This document shows positions 47,981 through 56,872 of a stretch of DNA of 64,000 nt, piece by piece. The position numbers and the translations under genes were made by a program. The DNA comes from Prostheceraeus crozeri (lineage: Eukaryota > Platyhelminthes > Polycladida > Euryleptidae), in contig CAJQUW010003396.1 in NCBI GenBank assembly GCA_907163375.1, forward strand, positions 248,001 through 312,000, given 5' to 3'. Each line of letters opens with the position of its first letter. The stretch's first letter is position 1. The notes under the pieces were generated by a model that ran no database searches, was not told where the DNA came from, and saw nothing but the letters and a program-made list of their open reading frames with translations.

Positions 47981-48395
47981 AGTATATGCGATTCAATTAT
48001 AAATAAACCTACATACTACATGTCTTTGTTTTGCAATGTATTTATCTTGAAATGGAAATAAATGGAGGAATTTAGATATGGGGTTAGTTAACACATTTAT
48101 TATCGGTATACTTTTCCATCAAAGGGGATCACACCATTAGAGAAGATAGAAAATGATTTTGTATACGTGTGGTATAAGAGTGACAAGCAGAACTCATGGC
48201 TCATTCTCAGATGACGTTGCTTCACCTAAAATCATGTTTCATATGCTGAATGATTTCTACTAACTGTGTTAAGTGTCTAGATGATAGGATATCTTATTCT
48301 AACAATAGCTCCCAATCGACATTATGCTTACTCGATGATCCTTTCGAAGCCATGTAGTTTATATGAAGGAAAAACAATACTGTCATGATACACAT
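47981..48395. other. Short intergenic stretch of the Maverick element
   Basis: It contains the AATAAA for the upstream plus-strand gene near 48001. Nothing else is recognised. Confidence 0.5.
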
Positions 48396-48734
48396 TTATT
48401 GAAAAGAAATAAAAGCAGTACGTTTTGTAATAAGACGGTGCATGACGTTTACCAAGTCAAACTCTTCTTGATTGCGGGGCTGACTAGAAGGAGAGAAGAG
48501 GTCCAGCCAGCTCCGGAGAGTCTCAACACACCGCTTCATCATAGCGTCCTTTGGAGACACACTCAAGAAGGCAGCCCTGACTGTATCACTACTGTCCTCT
48601 TCATCGTCGGAAATGATGATGATTTCCTCATCCAACTGCAGCGGCTCGACCTCACCATCGTAAATGGTTTTCACTTGCCTCTTGCGTGGGGCATTGGGCA
48701 TGAGTAAGGCATAGGCGTTCGGTGGTGCATCCAT
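48396..48734 (-). CDS. Small acidic protein of unknown function (112 aa)
   Basis: An intact frame from an ATG at 48734. It holds a central acidic patch with SUMO-interaction-like character (DEEIIIISDDEEDSSD: a hydrophobic run followed by acids and serines) after a basic PRKRQVK motif, and a C-terminal amphipathic segment. The promoter is shared with the divergent gene at 48890: a minus-strand TATATAAG lies at 48772-48780, about 38 bp upstream. The stop codon lies inside the polyadenylation signal (CAATAAA). The family is not recognised. The acidic SIM-like stretch suggests a nuclear interaction role, but this is inference only. Confidence 0.7.
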   Translation of the reverse strand: MDAPPNAYALLMPNAPRKRQVKTIYDGEVEPLQLDEEIIIISDDEEDSSDTVRAAFLSVSPKDAMMKRCVETLRSWLDLFSPSSQPRNQEEFDLVNVMHRLITKRTAFISFQ

Positions 48735-48764
48735 TTTAATGATATTATGAGGAAATGGTCATTG

Positions 48765-48889
48765 CACCGCACTTATATAGATTCTCTCTCCCTGCTTCGC
48801 GCTCTCTCATTGGACGACAGCCATTTATCAATCACACTGCATCATTCTCATATATAGAGAAGAGTGTTTTGCATTTCACTATCATAGTC
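48765..48889. promoter_or_regulatory. Bidirectional promoter with two divergent TATA boxes
   Basis: ACTTATATAG (48771-48780) gives a TATATAAG box on the minus strand for the gene starting at 48734. CATATATAGAG (about 48849-48859) gives a plus-strand TATA box for the ATG at 48890. Each box is 33-40 bp from its start codon, so 5' leaders would be very short. An ATTGGACGAC (CCAAT-like) word lies between them. Confidence 0.7.
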
Positions 48890-49075
48890 ATGTCCGACAC
48901 AGAGGAAACATTCACACCTCTTGCTAGCTCAACTCCTACGAAGAAGGAAGTTGAGAGAAAGTTTCAACAAAAAGGGGAAGAGGAAGAGAGACAAATGATT
49001 GAAGGCTGCAAGCAGCTCACTCTACAAACGGTTGAGAGTGAGCCTTTCATAAACGAGGCTGACTTTCAGGAGTGA
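48890..49075 (+). CDS. Small acidic protein (61 aa) with a histone-like 3' signal downstream
   Basis: I start it at the ATG at 48890 (MSDTEETFTPLASSTPTKKE), because the TATA box at about 48850 would place transcription start just upstream. The open frame also extends back to 48755. The product is hydrophilic and acidic, with a Glu/Gln/Lys-rich middle (KFQQKGEEEERQMIEGCKQL) that could form a helix. It has no signal or membrane segment. No AATAAA follows. Instead, two hairpins and a CAAGAAAGA box occur 34-79 nt after the stop. The family is not recognised. Confidence 0.65.
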   Translation: MSDTEETFTPLASSTPTKKEVERKFQQKGEEEERQMIEGCKQLTLQTVESEPFINEADFQE

Positions 49076-49108
49076 AAAGCCCTTTGATGAGACAGAGAAT
49101 GCCCCAAA

Positions 49109-49154
49109 CGGTCTTTATGAGACCACGGCCTTAACGGCCACCTAATCAAGAAAG
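49109..49154 (+). promoter_or_regulatory. Histone-mRNA-like 3' end signal (stem-loop plus downstream element)
   Basis: CCAAACGGTCTTTATGAGACC followed by AC: the stem GGTCT/AGACC (49109-49123) with CAAA-type and ACCA-type flanks resembles the histone stem-loop, one nucleotide shorter than the usual 16. A second small stem GGCC/GGCC (49126-49138) is followed by ACC, then by CAAGAAAGA at 49146-49154. The latter is identical to the purine-rich histone downstream element of sea urchins. No poly(A) signal is nearby. Confidence 0.5.
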
Positions 49155-49183
49155 AAAAGACATTGACTGCGCCACACGCAACA

Positions 49184-51184
49184 TTAGTGATTTGATGTTA
49201 TCTGACGAAAATTAAGTGTTAAGACAGTACGACCACCAATGAATTGAATATGATTACCACTATCATCATAGATACCAAATTTGCAATGAGATAATCGTGA
49301 TACATTGACTGGAATGTATACCTTGTTCAGGAACTCCCTGTGCATGGTCACACCAAAGTCGCCACTGTCAATAGGAATATATCTTAAAAGGGGAACAATT
49401 TGACCACCAACTTGTGTTGAATGGATGAAGTTAGTGTAAATGTAAAAGTGATTAATATTCATATCGAGCAAGGATGTTGAGCCACAGTACTTCTCGTCGT
49501 AGAATATGTCACGTTTGAATCCTAAAATCTTTGTCAACTCTTTTGAAATGTGAATGACCGTTTTACCATGTACACTGATACAGAATGTATTTTCTTTAGG
49601 ATCATAGTCAAAATGATATGAGTGTAGATTTGATACACCCTTGTTCAAGTATGTACAAACATCATAACCATTGCTATAATGCTTTGGAGGTATCGGTAAC
49701 TTTTCATTTGGCTTCCATGTAAGACTGGGACGTAAAACAGGGTCTGTACGTTTGAAATAAAGGACCATTCGACAATCGGATTGCTGTTCAGATGTTATTT
49801 TCACATTCCCCCATTCATGGTATGACCATAAGACGTCTGGTTTTAAAGAGAGCAAATCGCAAAATTTAGAATTGATGTGAACAAATCCAATGTGTGAACG
49901 CTCATAATCATTTCGGAAATCAATCCTTGCTTTATTGTGTACTCGAGTGATGGACATAGATAATCCATTTATTTCATTCACCTGTTTGATCAAGTCATCA
50001 ACAGTACCAGATTTAAAAAGCACAAAGCGTTCATGCATGCGATCAAGGGGAAGAAGGGTAATATTAAATTTTTTCCTGTGCCAATTTGGATATTTCTTAA
50101 TCTGCTTTGATACTTTCATGGACACTTGAGCTCTCAAAGGGAAGGCACCGCCTCCTTTTACTTCTGCAAATTTTGTGATAGGTAGAAAGAAACGTGATTT
50201 AAGATTCAATATCTTTTGCAGAGGTCCACTCACATAAAATCCATGGGAAATAGTAGTCGGTCTCATGTAAAGGGTAACTTTATGTAGATTTGGATCCATC
50301 TGCCAGAACCATAGATCCTTTGCCAAATCATTCATAACATTCAATAGGCGTTGAATCTTCATATAATAGTATGATTGCTCTACACGATGACGGAATGATG
50401 GGTTTGTAGGTTGTTTCCTCTTCAGGGGTGAAGCATTTTTAGCAATAGGTATGTCTGTATCTGCAGTGATAATTAAAGTAGGGGCATTTACAATATCATC
50501 AACAGCTCGCTTTCCCCGACGGGTGTTTATTGTAGGAATAGAATTCCACTCTGCTGCATGTTCATTCAAGTTGTAGGTATGTACTTTATCATGTCGCTCT
50601 AGTTTTGGAAAGTACAAGTCTTGATTCGTTGCAGTGACATAACGAACTGCTGCTTTCAATCTATTCACAGTAGGCACTTTCTGTTGTCCTAGGAATTTGG
50701 TTAAGAGTGATTGCCCTTTCACATAATGTACTCCCCTAAGTATGCTTGTACCGCCTTCTTTCATATTGCGATAGTTGATACAACCAAATATGACTTGATA
50801 TCTTGGTCTTCTACGTTTAAAATCTGCAAGGGTATGAAATATTTCGCGTTTTATTGATGAGCTCACACGGCAGCTATTTTTTAATTCCATTGCAATGCGA
50901 CGTACAGGATTGAACAAGTCGATGCCGCCTACAGGCGATCGCTTAAAGCCATAATCTGTTAACACCATTTCCCACGCATGACACATTCGCTGACGTAAAA
51001 TCTGAAGTTTGTAAGCATGATTTTGCCAAGGATCGGCTATGCCGGAAAGAATTACATCTTCAATAGGTCTTGTTGCATGAATAGGTGATTTGATGAGACG
51101 AACTGCATCATCTAATCCTCGTCCCGCTAATGTCACTATTGCAAATGAGAATAGGATGATCAATCTTAACATGACTTCGTCCAT
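49184..51184 (-). CDS. Penton-like minor capsid protein with an unusual N-terminal extension (666 aa)
   Basis: This is a fully open 666-codon frame. The C-terminal 180 residues match the single-jelly-roll/penton-type protein of Mavericks: TKILGFKRDI, then FYIYTNFIHSTQVGGQIVPL followed by LRYIP, KVYIPVNVS, and a final FGIYDDSGNHIQFIGGRTVL. Related segments (FYVSGPLQKILNLK and GFVHINSKFCDLLSLK) suggest repeated subdomains upstream. Residues 1-20 look like a signal peptide (MLRLIILFSFAIVTLAG), and a furin-like basic site INTRRGKRAVDD lies near residue 225. Neither is expected in a virion penton, so this may be a secreted or surface-processed form, or an added domain. Its start lies 9 bp from the divergent plus-strand gene. 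It stays open while most neighbouring genes are broken. Confidence 0.7.
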   Translation of the reverse strand: MDEVMLRLIILFSFAIVTLAGRGLDDAVRLIKSPIHATRPIEDVILSGIADPWQNHAYKLQILRQRMCHAWEMVLTDYGFKRSPVGGIDLFNPVRRIAMELKNSCRVSSSIKREIFHTLADFKRRRPRYQVIFGCINYRNMKEGGTSILRGVHYVKGQSLLTKFLGQQKVPTVNRLKAAVRYVTATNQDLYFPKLERHDKVHTYNLNEHAAEWNSIPTINTRRGKRAVDDIVNAPTLIITADTDIPIAKNASPLKRKQPTNPSFRHRVEQSYYYMKIQRLLNVMNDLAKDLWFWQMDPNLHKVTLYMRPTTISHGFYVSGPLQKILNLKSRFFLPITKFAEVKGGGAFPLRAQVSMKVSKQIKKYPNWHRKKFNITLLPLDRMHERFVLFKSGTVDDLIKQVNEINGLSMSITRVHNKARIDFRNDYERSHIGFVHINSKFCDLLSLKPDVLWSYHEWGNVKITSEQQSDCRMVLYFKRTDPVLRPSLTWKPNEKLPIPPKHYSNGYDVCTYLNKGVSNLHSYHFDYDPKENTFCISVHGKTVIHISKELTKILGFKRDIFYDEKYCGSTSLLDMNINHFYIYTNFIHSTQVGGQIVPLLRYIPIDSGDFGVTMHREFLNKVYIPVNVSRLSHCKFGIYDDSGNHIQFIGGRTVLTLNFRQITSNH

Positions 51185-51193
51185 TTCTAATGA

Positions 51194-51568
51194 ATGTTTT
51201 GCTTAAACGAGAAGACTAAGCAAACGTTTTTGATGTGTCTAAAACTAACCATGATTGCCAAGCTCTCTTCTCAGTGTCATGTTACATGGAAGGCTCGACG
51301 CATTACCTTTTACGATACTCATCGACACGCTAAAATAAGTTTATCACCTTTTCAAATGGATAAACTCCACGATGCTTTACATATCATGCATCATCCAATG
51401 TACTATATCCCTCTAGGTGGACGTCCATTCATTATTCGACGAGATTTCATTGCTCTTCATGATCAATATGGTGTTATACATTTTACATCCTCAAGTTGGA
51501 AGAAGTATAGAGAACGTATACATCCTCGCATCATGACTTACCTTCAACAAACCAACACTCAAGCATGA
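51194..51568 (+). CDS. Small protein with a possible PC4-like DNA-binding fold
   Basis: The frame opens at 51194, but the ATG at 51251 (MIAKLSSQCHVTWKARRITF) is the more natural start, giving 105 residues. It is rich in His, Arg and Tyr. The segment YYIPLGGRPFIIRRDFIALH followed by GVIHFTSSSWKKYRERI faintly resembles the beta-strand then x-x-GI-x-x-S-x-x-W pattern of PC4-type single-strand DNA-binding proteins. This similarity is weak. It is transcribed divergently from the penton-like gene, and an AATAAA lies at 51668-51673. It is intact. Confidence 0.5.
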   Translation: MFCLNEKTKQTFLMCLKLTMIAKLSSQCHVTWKARRITFYDTHRHAKISLSPFQMDKLHDALHIMHHPMYYIPLGGRPFIIRRDFIALHDQYGVIHFTSSSWKKYRERIHPRIMTYLQQTNTQA

Positions 51569-51667
51569 ATGTGACAAGTGAACAATGTCTTCTTATCTCT
51601 ACCTATTCATGTTTGATGACTAAATACAACATATCCAATCACATCATCTACTTTTCCATTGAAGTAT

Positions 51668-51702
51668 AATAAAAAAACAAATTTTAATCGTACATATTTA
51701 TT
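51668..51702. terminator. Convergent polyadenylation signals
   Basis: AATAAA on the plus strand (51668-51673) serves the gene ending at 51568. On the minus strand AATAAA at 51697-51702 overlaps the stop codon of the protease (CAA TAA A). The two convergent transcripts would end within about 30-40 bp of each other. Confidence 0.7.
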
Positions 51703-52159
51703 GAAGGCTTTTATAAAAGTTACGAATGCGCTTTTCATTGACAAGGGTATCATGTGAAAAATGTTTACAAATATCATGTAAAGAGTCATAATGTAGTCGT
51801 TGCATTACAAAGTAGAGGGCATAGGCTCCACATGTTGAAGACAAGGGATGTTGACAGGCCAAAGCATTGCGAATCCATTTTCGTGAATGTGGGTTCATGA
51901 AACGTGTGACATAATCACAGTTTGGTAAGGCCAATGAATCAAAGATTTCACCGCAATAATTTTTATCAATAGACAAAACTTTCCAGTATTTGCCGGGTAA
52001 GTGTGCTGTATCAGTATTCATGATAATGAATTAGGGTGGTTTTGGTAAAACTCTGGGCATATTATTAATGGAAAAAACACCTCGAAATGCTGCAACAGTG
52101 CGTTCATCACCATGTTCTTGAACGACTCTCTCTAGCTCTGCATCAGATAACCAACTCAT
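51698..52159 (-). pseudogene. Adenain-like cysteine protease, one stop and altered catalytic His
   Basis: The gene starts with an ATG at 52159 (MSWLSDAELERVVQEHG) and shows the typical FRGVFSINMPRVLP block. A TAA at about 52036-52038 interrupts it. The following frame (52021-51698) has the rest: NTDTAHLPGKYWKVLSID, GEIFDSLALP and the cysteine motif HPLSSTCGAYALYFVMQRL. In the family the position before Trp in the first motif is the catalytic His; here it is Tyr. The Cys is kept. In adenoviruses and Mavericks this protease matures capsid proteins. With a nonsense codon and no catalytic His it should be inactive. The start overlaps the capsid stop as ATGA. Confidence 0.85.
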
Positions 52160-53440
52160 AAACTTGTACAAGAAGCGGAAACGTCACGTAGTCTGTTAAT
52201 TCGAATGGTGGAATCGAACACAGCATAGATGAGTACATTGACTGTTTTCGTCAAATCTTTTTCAAAGAAGAATTCTAGTTTAAGACCCTTCGTGGCAGTG
52301 CCCGGACGATAAGAAGCACCTGCTTCATTGTTTGCTGTCAAATCAAATGCATAAAGTGCATAACCTTTAGCAAATTCATCATAGGTCAAACCATTGGTGT
52401 CATCAGTATTCCAGTATTTAAAGGTCTCCATAGTATTTTGAATTGAGCGAGAATAATGTCCATTAGCGAAGTCTGGACAAAAAGGAGCACCAGGAATGGA
52501 AATCAGCATCGCGATACAATCCGATTTGATTTAAACCAAAGTGTTCAAAGTTGAGGGGATTCTTTGACATATTACCATTGTATGCATCATTTGCAATCAA
52601 TCCCACAATGATCATTTTTGGTGATTGTATAGGAGACAATCTATCTTTAACAAAGCTCTTTTGCGCACGAGGAATGGTGAAGCTACGGATCTCAGTATGA
52701 TTTACATCATAAAGAGCATCAAACTTCTTCAAACCCATCTCGTGACCATTAATCACCGAAGGATTCACTGTCATTCGTTGCACATAAAGTCTAACACTTT
52801 CAAACACAATCTTAAATTCAGTCTTTGCTCCATAAGAATTCAATACAAATTTAGGATCGTTCGGCAAGAGATGAACTCGCATGTCTACGTTTGACATTAA
52901 GAAACGTGATTGACGGAAAAAGTCCAAGTATAGGGGACCATATAATTCACACACCCTACTTTCTGCAGTCCACTTTTCACGAGTGACAAATCCCTTGTTT
53001 TTGTCACTATCAAATTTACCAGCTTCATCTTTACACCAACCCATAACAGTCATGTGACTCTTTTGTGCTTGTGGCTGGAACTGCATGACTGTTGAAAAAT
53101 AACCGAGATAGGGATAACTGTGTTGATCACCTTCAACCCGAGTTTCACCAATGGTCAATGATACATCCTTGAAGAGCGTTGCTATTGCCAAGTTATTCAT
53201 GCCTACTTTGTCCTTGTCGTCAAGGTTGGTGCCGTCCTTATTTACTATCTTACACTTAACATGTAGATTGATGTCATTTACATCGATGTACTCAGCATCA
53301 TTTACTGGTATTAAAAACTCAATGACACCACCGGAATCGATACTTGTCTGTGGATAACGAATGGATACATAATTTCTAATGATATCCGTCTGTATAGGTG
53401 TTCTATCAAATAAGCAAAGAGATGAGGTTTTACATTCCAT
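52156..53440 (-). pseudogene. Major capsid protein (double jelly-roll), one frameshift
   Basis: This is the F54H12.2-like capsid protein of Polintons/adintoviruses, about 430 residues. The N-terminal frame (53440-52463) has SSLCLFDRTPIQTDIIRNYV, then GGVIEFLIPVNDAEYIDVND, VSLTIGETRVEGD and the SYPYLGYFSTVM segment typical of the first jelly roll. The frame changes near 52505, and the C-terminal part (52509-52156) continues with APFCPDFANGHYSRS, GYALYAFDLTANNE and LEFFFEKDLTKTVNVLIYAV. No other break is visible, so this copy may have lost function late, or the shift may be a sequencing error. It starts 2 bp after the protein-VI-like stop and overlaps the protease start by ATGA. Confidence 0.92.
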
Positions 53441-53442
53441 AA

Positions 53443-53832
53443 TTAAAACAGTCCACGTTGTCTGCGTTTGCTAGGAGGTATACGAGATGCTCTTCGCTTA
53501 CGTTTGCCTGAAGTAGAGAGTGGATTGATATGACTGATGACAGACCTGATACCAGCCTTACCGACATTCTTCAAACGCTGTATTCCATGACGCTTTAGCG
53601 ATTCACGAATTGGCAATCTTCCTGAAAGCGCATCACTTGCTACATCTGCTGCTAATCCTACAGCTTCCTTTAAAGCTGATTTTCCCACATTTGCGATAGT
53701 GGGGAGCATCATACCTTTGACAGCACCCAATGGACTACTCCCTTTTTGACGTCTCGATCCAGCATAAACGGGAAAGCCAGCTCCATGACTAGCATAGGAG
53801 GAGGCAGAATAAAACGTAGCAGTTTAATCCAT
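53443..53832 (-). pseudogene. Protein-VI-like minor capsid protein, early stop
   Basis: From a candidate ATG at 53832 the third codon is a stop (TAA at 53824-53826). The same frame then runs open to 53443. The short N-terminal motif GAGFPVYAGSRRQKGSSPL is followed by LPTIANVGKSALKEAVGLAA, DVASDALSGRLPIRESLKRH and a basic C-terminus. This amphipathic helix plus basic tail arrangement is typical of the small Polinton protein compared with adenovirus protein VI. It lies directly before the capsid gene. An AATAAATAAATA run just upstream (53836-53850) probably ends the integrase mRNA. Confidence 0.78.
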
Positions 53833-53915
53833 AGGTATTTATTTATTTATATTTACACAATTCATTACTTTGCTTAGGAACGTTGACTTACACGATAAAG
53901 GTCAGAATGACGAAT

Positions 53916-54945
53916 CTAACTGTTCATTGAATTTGGATAGCCAGCCCATTTCACCAGGCTCCACTTTTCCCCTTGTCGCATTTGGTGACGAAGTATCATT
54001 TCAACCATGTAGTCATCATCTTCTTTGGTGATGGGCGTTATCTCATGACGATAAAAAGTCCCTTCAATCTCTTCACCATGATAATCGCGAAGCTTGTAGG
54101 TAGTGGGGTTGAATTTCTTGTTAACCTCAGAGACAGTAAATATTTCTTCCGTCCAATTGGGAAGATATCCTTTCGCAAACACACTTTTCACCTTGGAAAT
54201 GCAAACTTTGTCACCAACCTGAATGTCACGCTTACCTTGTGATGGTTGCTTGCGTTTAGCATTGGTTTCACGGATTGTATCCATCATGTCTGGAGTTATG
54301 TCAGCAGGTTTGTGACCAATCATACGATGCACAGAATGATTGTAAGCGTGTACAGTATCTTGTAATACATCCGTTCACTTTTGTGTTACTTTTTCAGTGA
54401 AATAGCGCCATAGACGAGTTTTCAGCGTACGATTAAAGCGTTGGACCACTGCAGCCTTGTATGCAATTTTCACACTAAACAGCTCAATGTTGTGTTCGCG
54501 AAATAAAGCACGCACATGTCTGTTTTCAAACTCTTTCCCTTGATCAGTCTGAATACGTGTGGGAATGCGTCCTTCACTGAAAATATTTTGGAAAGCCTCG
54601 GCCACTTCTTCACCACGCTTTGTCTTGAGTGGTTGATTAAACTCAAGTATAACGAGAAAATTAGTCAATGACAGTTAGGAGAAAGCGATAACCTTTATTC
54701 TTTTTAGCTAATAAAGAAACATCAGCCAAATCTGCTTGCCATTGTTCAACAATATCATGAACGATATAAGAACGGGTAGGATAACGTTTTCGAGCTTGTG
54801 TGTGCTATGTATATGCAGGTTGAGCTTTTAACCATCTCTTCACTTGTTTCTGTGAATAACCACTTGCTTGTGACAACTTTTTCACTGAAGCATAACCTGC
54901 ATAATGCTTTGAGTTATAGTAAATTGATTTCAGATGTTCATTCAT
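53916..54945 (-). pseudogene. Maverick integrase (retroviral-type DDE, chromodomain-like tail), multiply broken
   Basis: The gene starts near an ATG at 54945. The N-terminal part has QASGYSQKQVKRWLKAQPAY. The core follows with EQWQADLADVSLL (first Asp) and RIQTDQGKEFENRHV (second Asp). The third catalytic residue, Glu in the family motif ERFNRTLK, reads Gln (VVQRFNRTLKTRLWRYF). The C-terminal region has AYNHSVHRMIGHKPADITPD, then KGYLPNWTEEIFTV and a chromodomain-like end. Stops: TAG 54805-54807, TAA 54661-54663, TGA 54643-54645 and TGA 54375-54377, plus a frameshift near 54635. The protein would normally insert the linear element into host DNA. It is inactive here. Confidence 0.93.
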
Positions 54946-55145
54946 CGTCTATTAAGAGGGATTGTTTATTTGCCTCAAAGTATCAGTCTTTTTCTCCGCT
55001 AGGGTTTGTGTTCGTGTTTGAGTCCTGCTTTTGCTACTTTTTTGAGCCGTCTTGTATGAATCACTTTTACAACATGTACTTAAGCAGTTCAATGACACAT
55101 GAATGTTTGGCAACTCTGAACATGGGATGCAACATAGCTTCTTCA

Positions 55146-55787
55146 TTAAAAGTTTGTGATAAAATCAAATGATGGATAACGTGTTGAAGGTTTTGGTATA
55201 CGCTTCGGCAACTTCTCGGGTGTTTTCAAAGTTTGCTTGATTCTCTCTTTAGGTCTCTCTACACTTTGCAACTTTCTCTTCCTAGGTGTAGAATCATTTT
55301 CCATTTTCTGTAAGGTATCACGACCAAGAATTGCTTTTGGAACATTGAATTTCTTCATACTTTTTAAAAAGAACTCTCATCCTGTAGGTGTAAAGTGAAG
55401 ACGATCACGAACAGCATGATTAATTAGATCTTCCACTCTTGAGTCCCTAATGACTGCACCATCATCACCTACCACTTCACCTCGCTGTGTGATTTTCAAG
55501 TTGGGTTCGAGACTTCGATATAAGCTCAGCGCGCGATTGCGCTAGGGTTTGGTTGAACCAAGCGAAAGATCATTGTGAATTTTTTCTTTCAATTGTTTCA
55601 TTTCTTCTAAGGTAGAACTCTGCTTTATCAAACGATCATATGGATTTTTACTTTGTACAGCTTCTTGTTCATATTGCTGATTAAGTTGTGACATTTAATT
55701 TGCCCAAGGTTGATGAACACTCTGCATTGTAGTCAGATGTATATACTCTTCTTGTGGAATAGCAATCATGCGTTGAAAACCACTCAT
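55146..55787 (-). pseudogene. Conserved Maverick protein of unknown function, three stops
   Basis: It starts with an ATG at 55787 (GFQRMIAIPQEEYIHLTTMQ), overlapping the ATPase stop by ATGA. The same frame contains stops TAA (55695-55697), TAG (55542-55544) and TGA (55377-55379). Between them are LNQQYEQEAVQSKNPYDRLI, TQRGEVVGDDGAVIRDSRVE followed by DLINHAVRDR, and FFLKSMKKFNVPKAILGRDT followed by LQKM. The C-terminus is basic (PRKRKLQSVERPKERI). The RDG-x-V-x-S-x-V-x-DLI-x-AVRD pattern recurs in Polintons across invertebrates. The role is not known to me. Confidence 0.8.
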
Positions 55788-56405
55788 AACAATTTATATA
55801 TGATCATGGGTTTCTCAAAGAGATGACTGCGTAAGCAGTAATCCTCAGGACACTCCTGGGTAAAGTCCAAAAATAAATAATTATAGGGTTTTTCCGTAGC
55901 AGCCTCAAATACTTCAATTAAGGCTTTTGAGTTGCGAGGAAGAACTTGTCGAGATAGGAATTCAACTTGACTTTTATCACGAGGAATTTTTAAAGATGAT
56001 GTAGTAATGCGTGTTTAGACTTCGAATCCGTGCTTCCTTTCCACTTGGAAAAAGATTTTGCATAATAAAAATGATAAAGCATGGTTTGTGATGAGCAGCC
56101 TTGGTAAACATAGCAGTTACTTCGTGTGAGTTCTTACTCTCATTAAGTAAATCTTTAAGAATGATAATATCATAGGGTTGAATATCAGCAGCGCTGATAA
56201 TCCCCGGTTGAACCAAGTAACCCTTACCAACCAATTCACGATGTAAGTTATGTTGATAAATTCCATAACACCAAACAACGCGATTCGGTATGCAGTCAAA
56301 AATCTCATTACGACGCTCCAACAATTGCAGTGTTAAATGTGTCTTCCCACTTTGAGAGGGTCCTACAATACACATAGTGCGATTACAGCGTAAACGGAAA
56401 TCCAT
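55784..56405 (-). pseudogene. FtsK/HerA-type packaging ATPase, one frameshift
   Basis: From the ATG at 56405 there are 142 open codons. They carry Walker A (CIVGPSQSGKTHLTLQLL), a Walker B region YDIIILKDLLNES in which the first acidic residue of the usual DD pair is Lys, and the sensor-like segment FIIFIMQNLFPSGKEARIRS ending FKN. The frame then shifts by one near 55985, and family-like sequence continues (SQVEFLSRQVLPRNSKALIE) to a stop at 55784-55786. This ATPase pumps element DNA into capsids in related viruses. The frameshift probably abolishes it. The downstream gene starts within its stop codon. Confidence 0.9.
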
Positions 56406-56446
56406 GTTGATTTTGATGAAAAGTCATGCCATTTAACTTAGTATCT

Positions 56447-56841
56447 ATCCATTAATGGCTTTATTTGCGAGGGCACCAGCTAATCCTCCCAAAGCAGGCC
56501 CGGCAGCTGCCATGATGATAGGCGCTAAAAGTGGCAAGAAGCCGCTGTGATTATAGTTTGCGCTTTGTAGGAATCGATGTTTTTGGATTGCTCAAGGTGC
56601 GAAGAATTTTACCATGCCTGGCAATTGCATTGGCCTTTTTGCTATTTAATGTCATATAACGCACTTTTCGTATTTCCGCACACATTTTACGAATGAAGGC
56701 ATCGTTTGCCAGCTTCATTGCCTCACATCGATGAGATGGTTTTAATTTTACTAAGCGACGAAGCGTGAGACAGAACTTTTTGTTTGCATTTGATTGACAC
56801 TTTTGTCTGCGCGAACGGTGAGATGAACGACGTCTAGCCAT
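56447..56841 (-). pseudogene. Basic DNA-binding core protein of Mavericks, one frameshift
   Basis: It starts MARRRSSHRSRRQKCQSN, very rich in Arg and Lys. A helical region (AMKLANDAFIRKMCAEIRKV) follows, and the frame ends at NPKTSIPTKRKL (56551). A glycine/alanine-rich tail (SGFLPLLAPIIMAAAGPALG) continues in the next frame down to 56447. The order of basic head, helix, KRK motif and G-F-L-P-x-L-L hydrophobic tail is that of the small Polinton protein likely to be the DNA-condensing core, by analogy with adenovirus core proteins. The shift lies near 56550. Either the tail is lost or it is made by frameshifting. Confidence 0.7.
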
Positions 56842-56872
56842 TTTTACAGGTGGATGTTAGAGTGTTCTTTGC

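Noticed and set aside
53916-55787. Alternative genetic code (TGA read as Trp) in the element
   Set aside because: TAG and TAA stops and frameshifts occur in the same genes, so ordinary decay is the simpler explanation.
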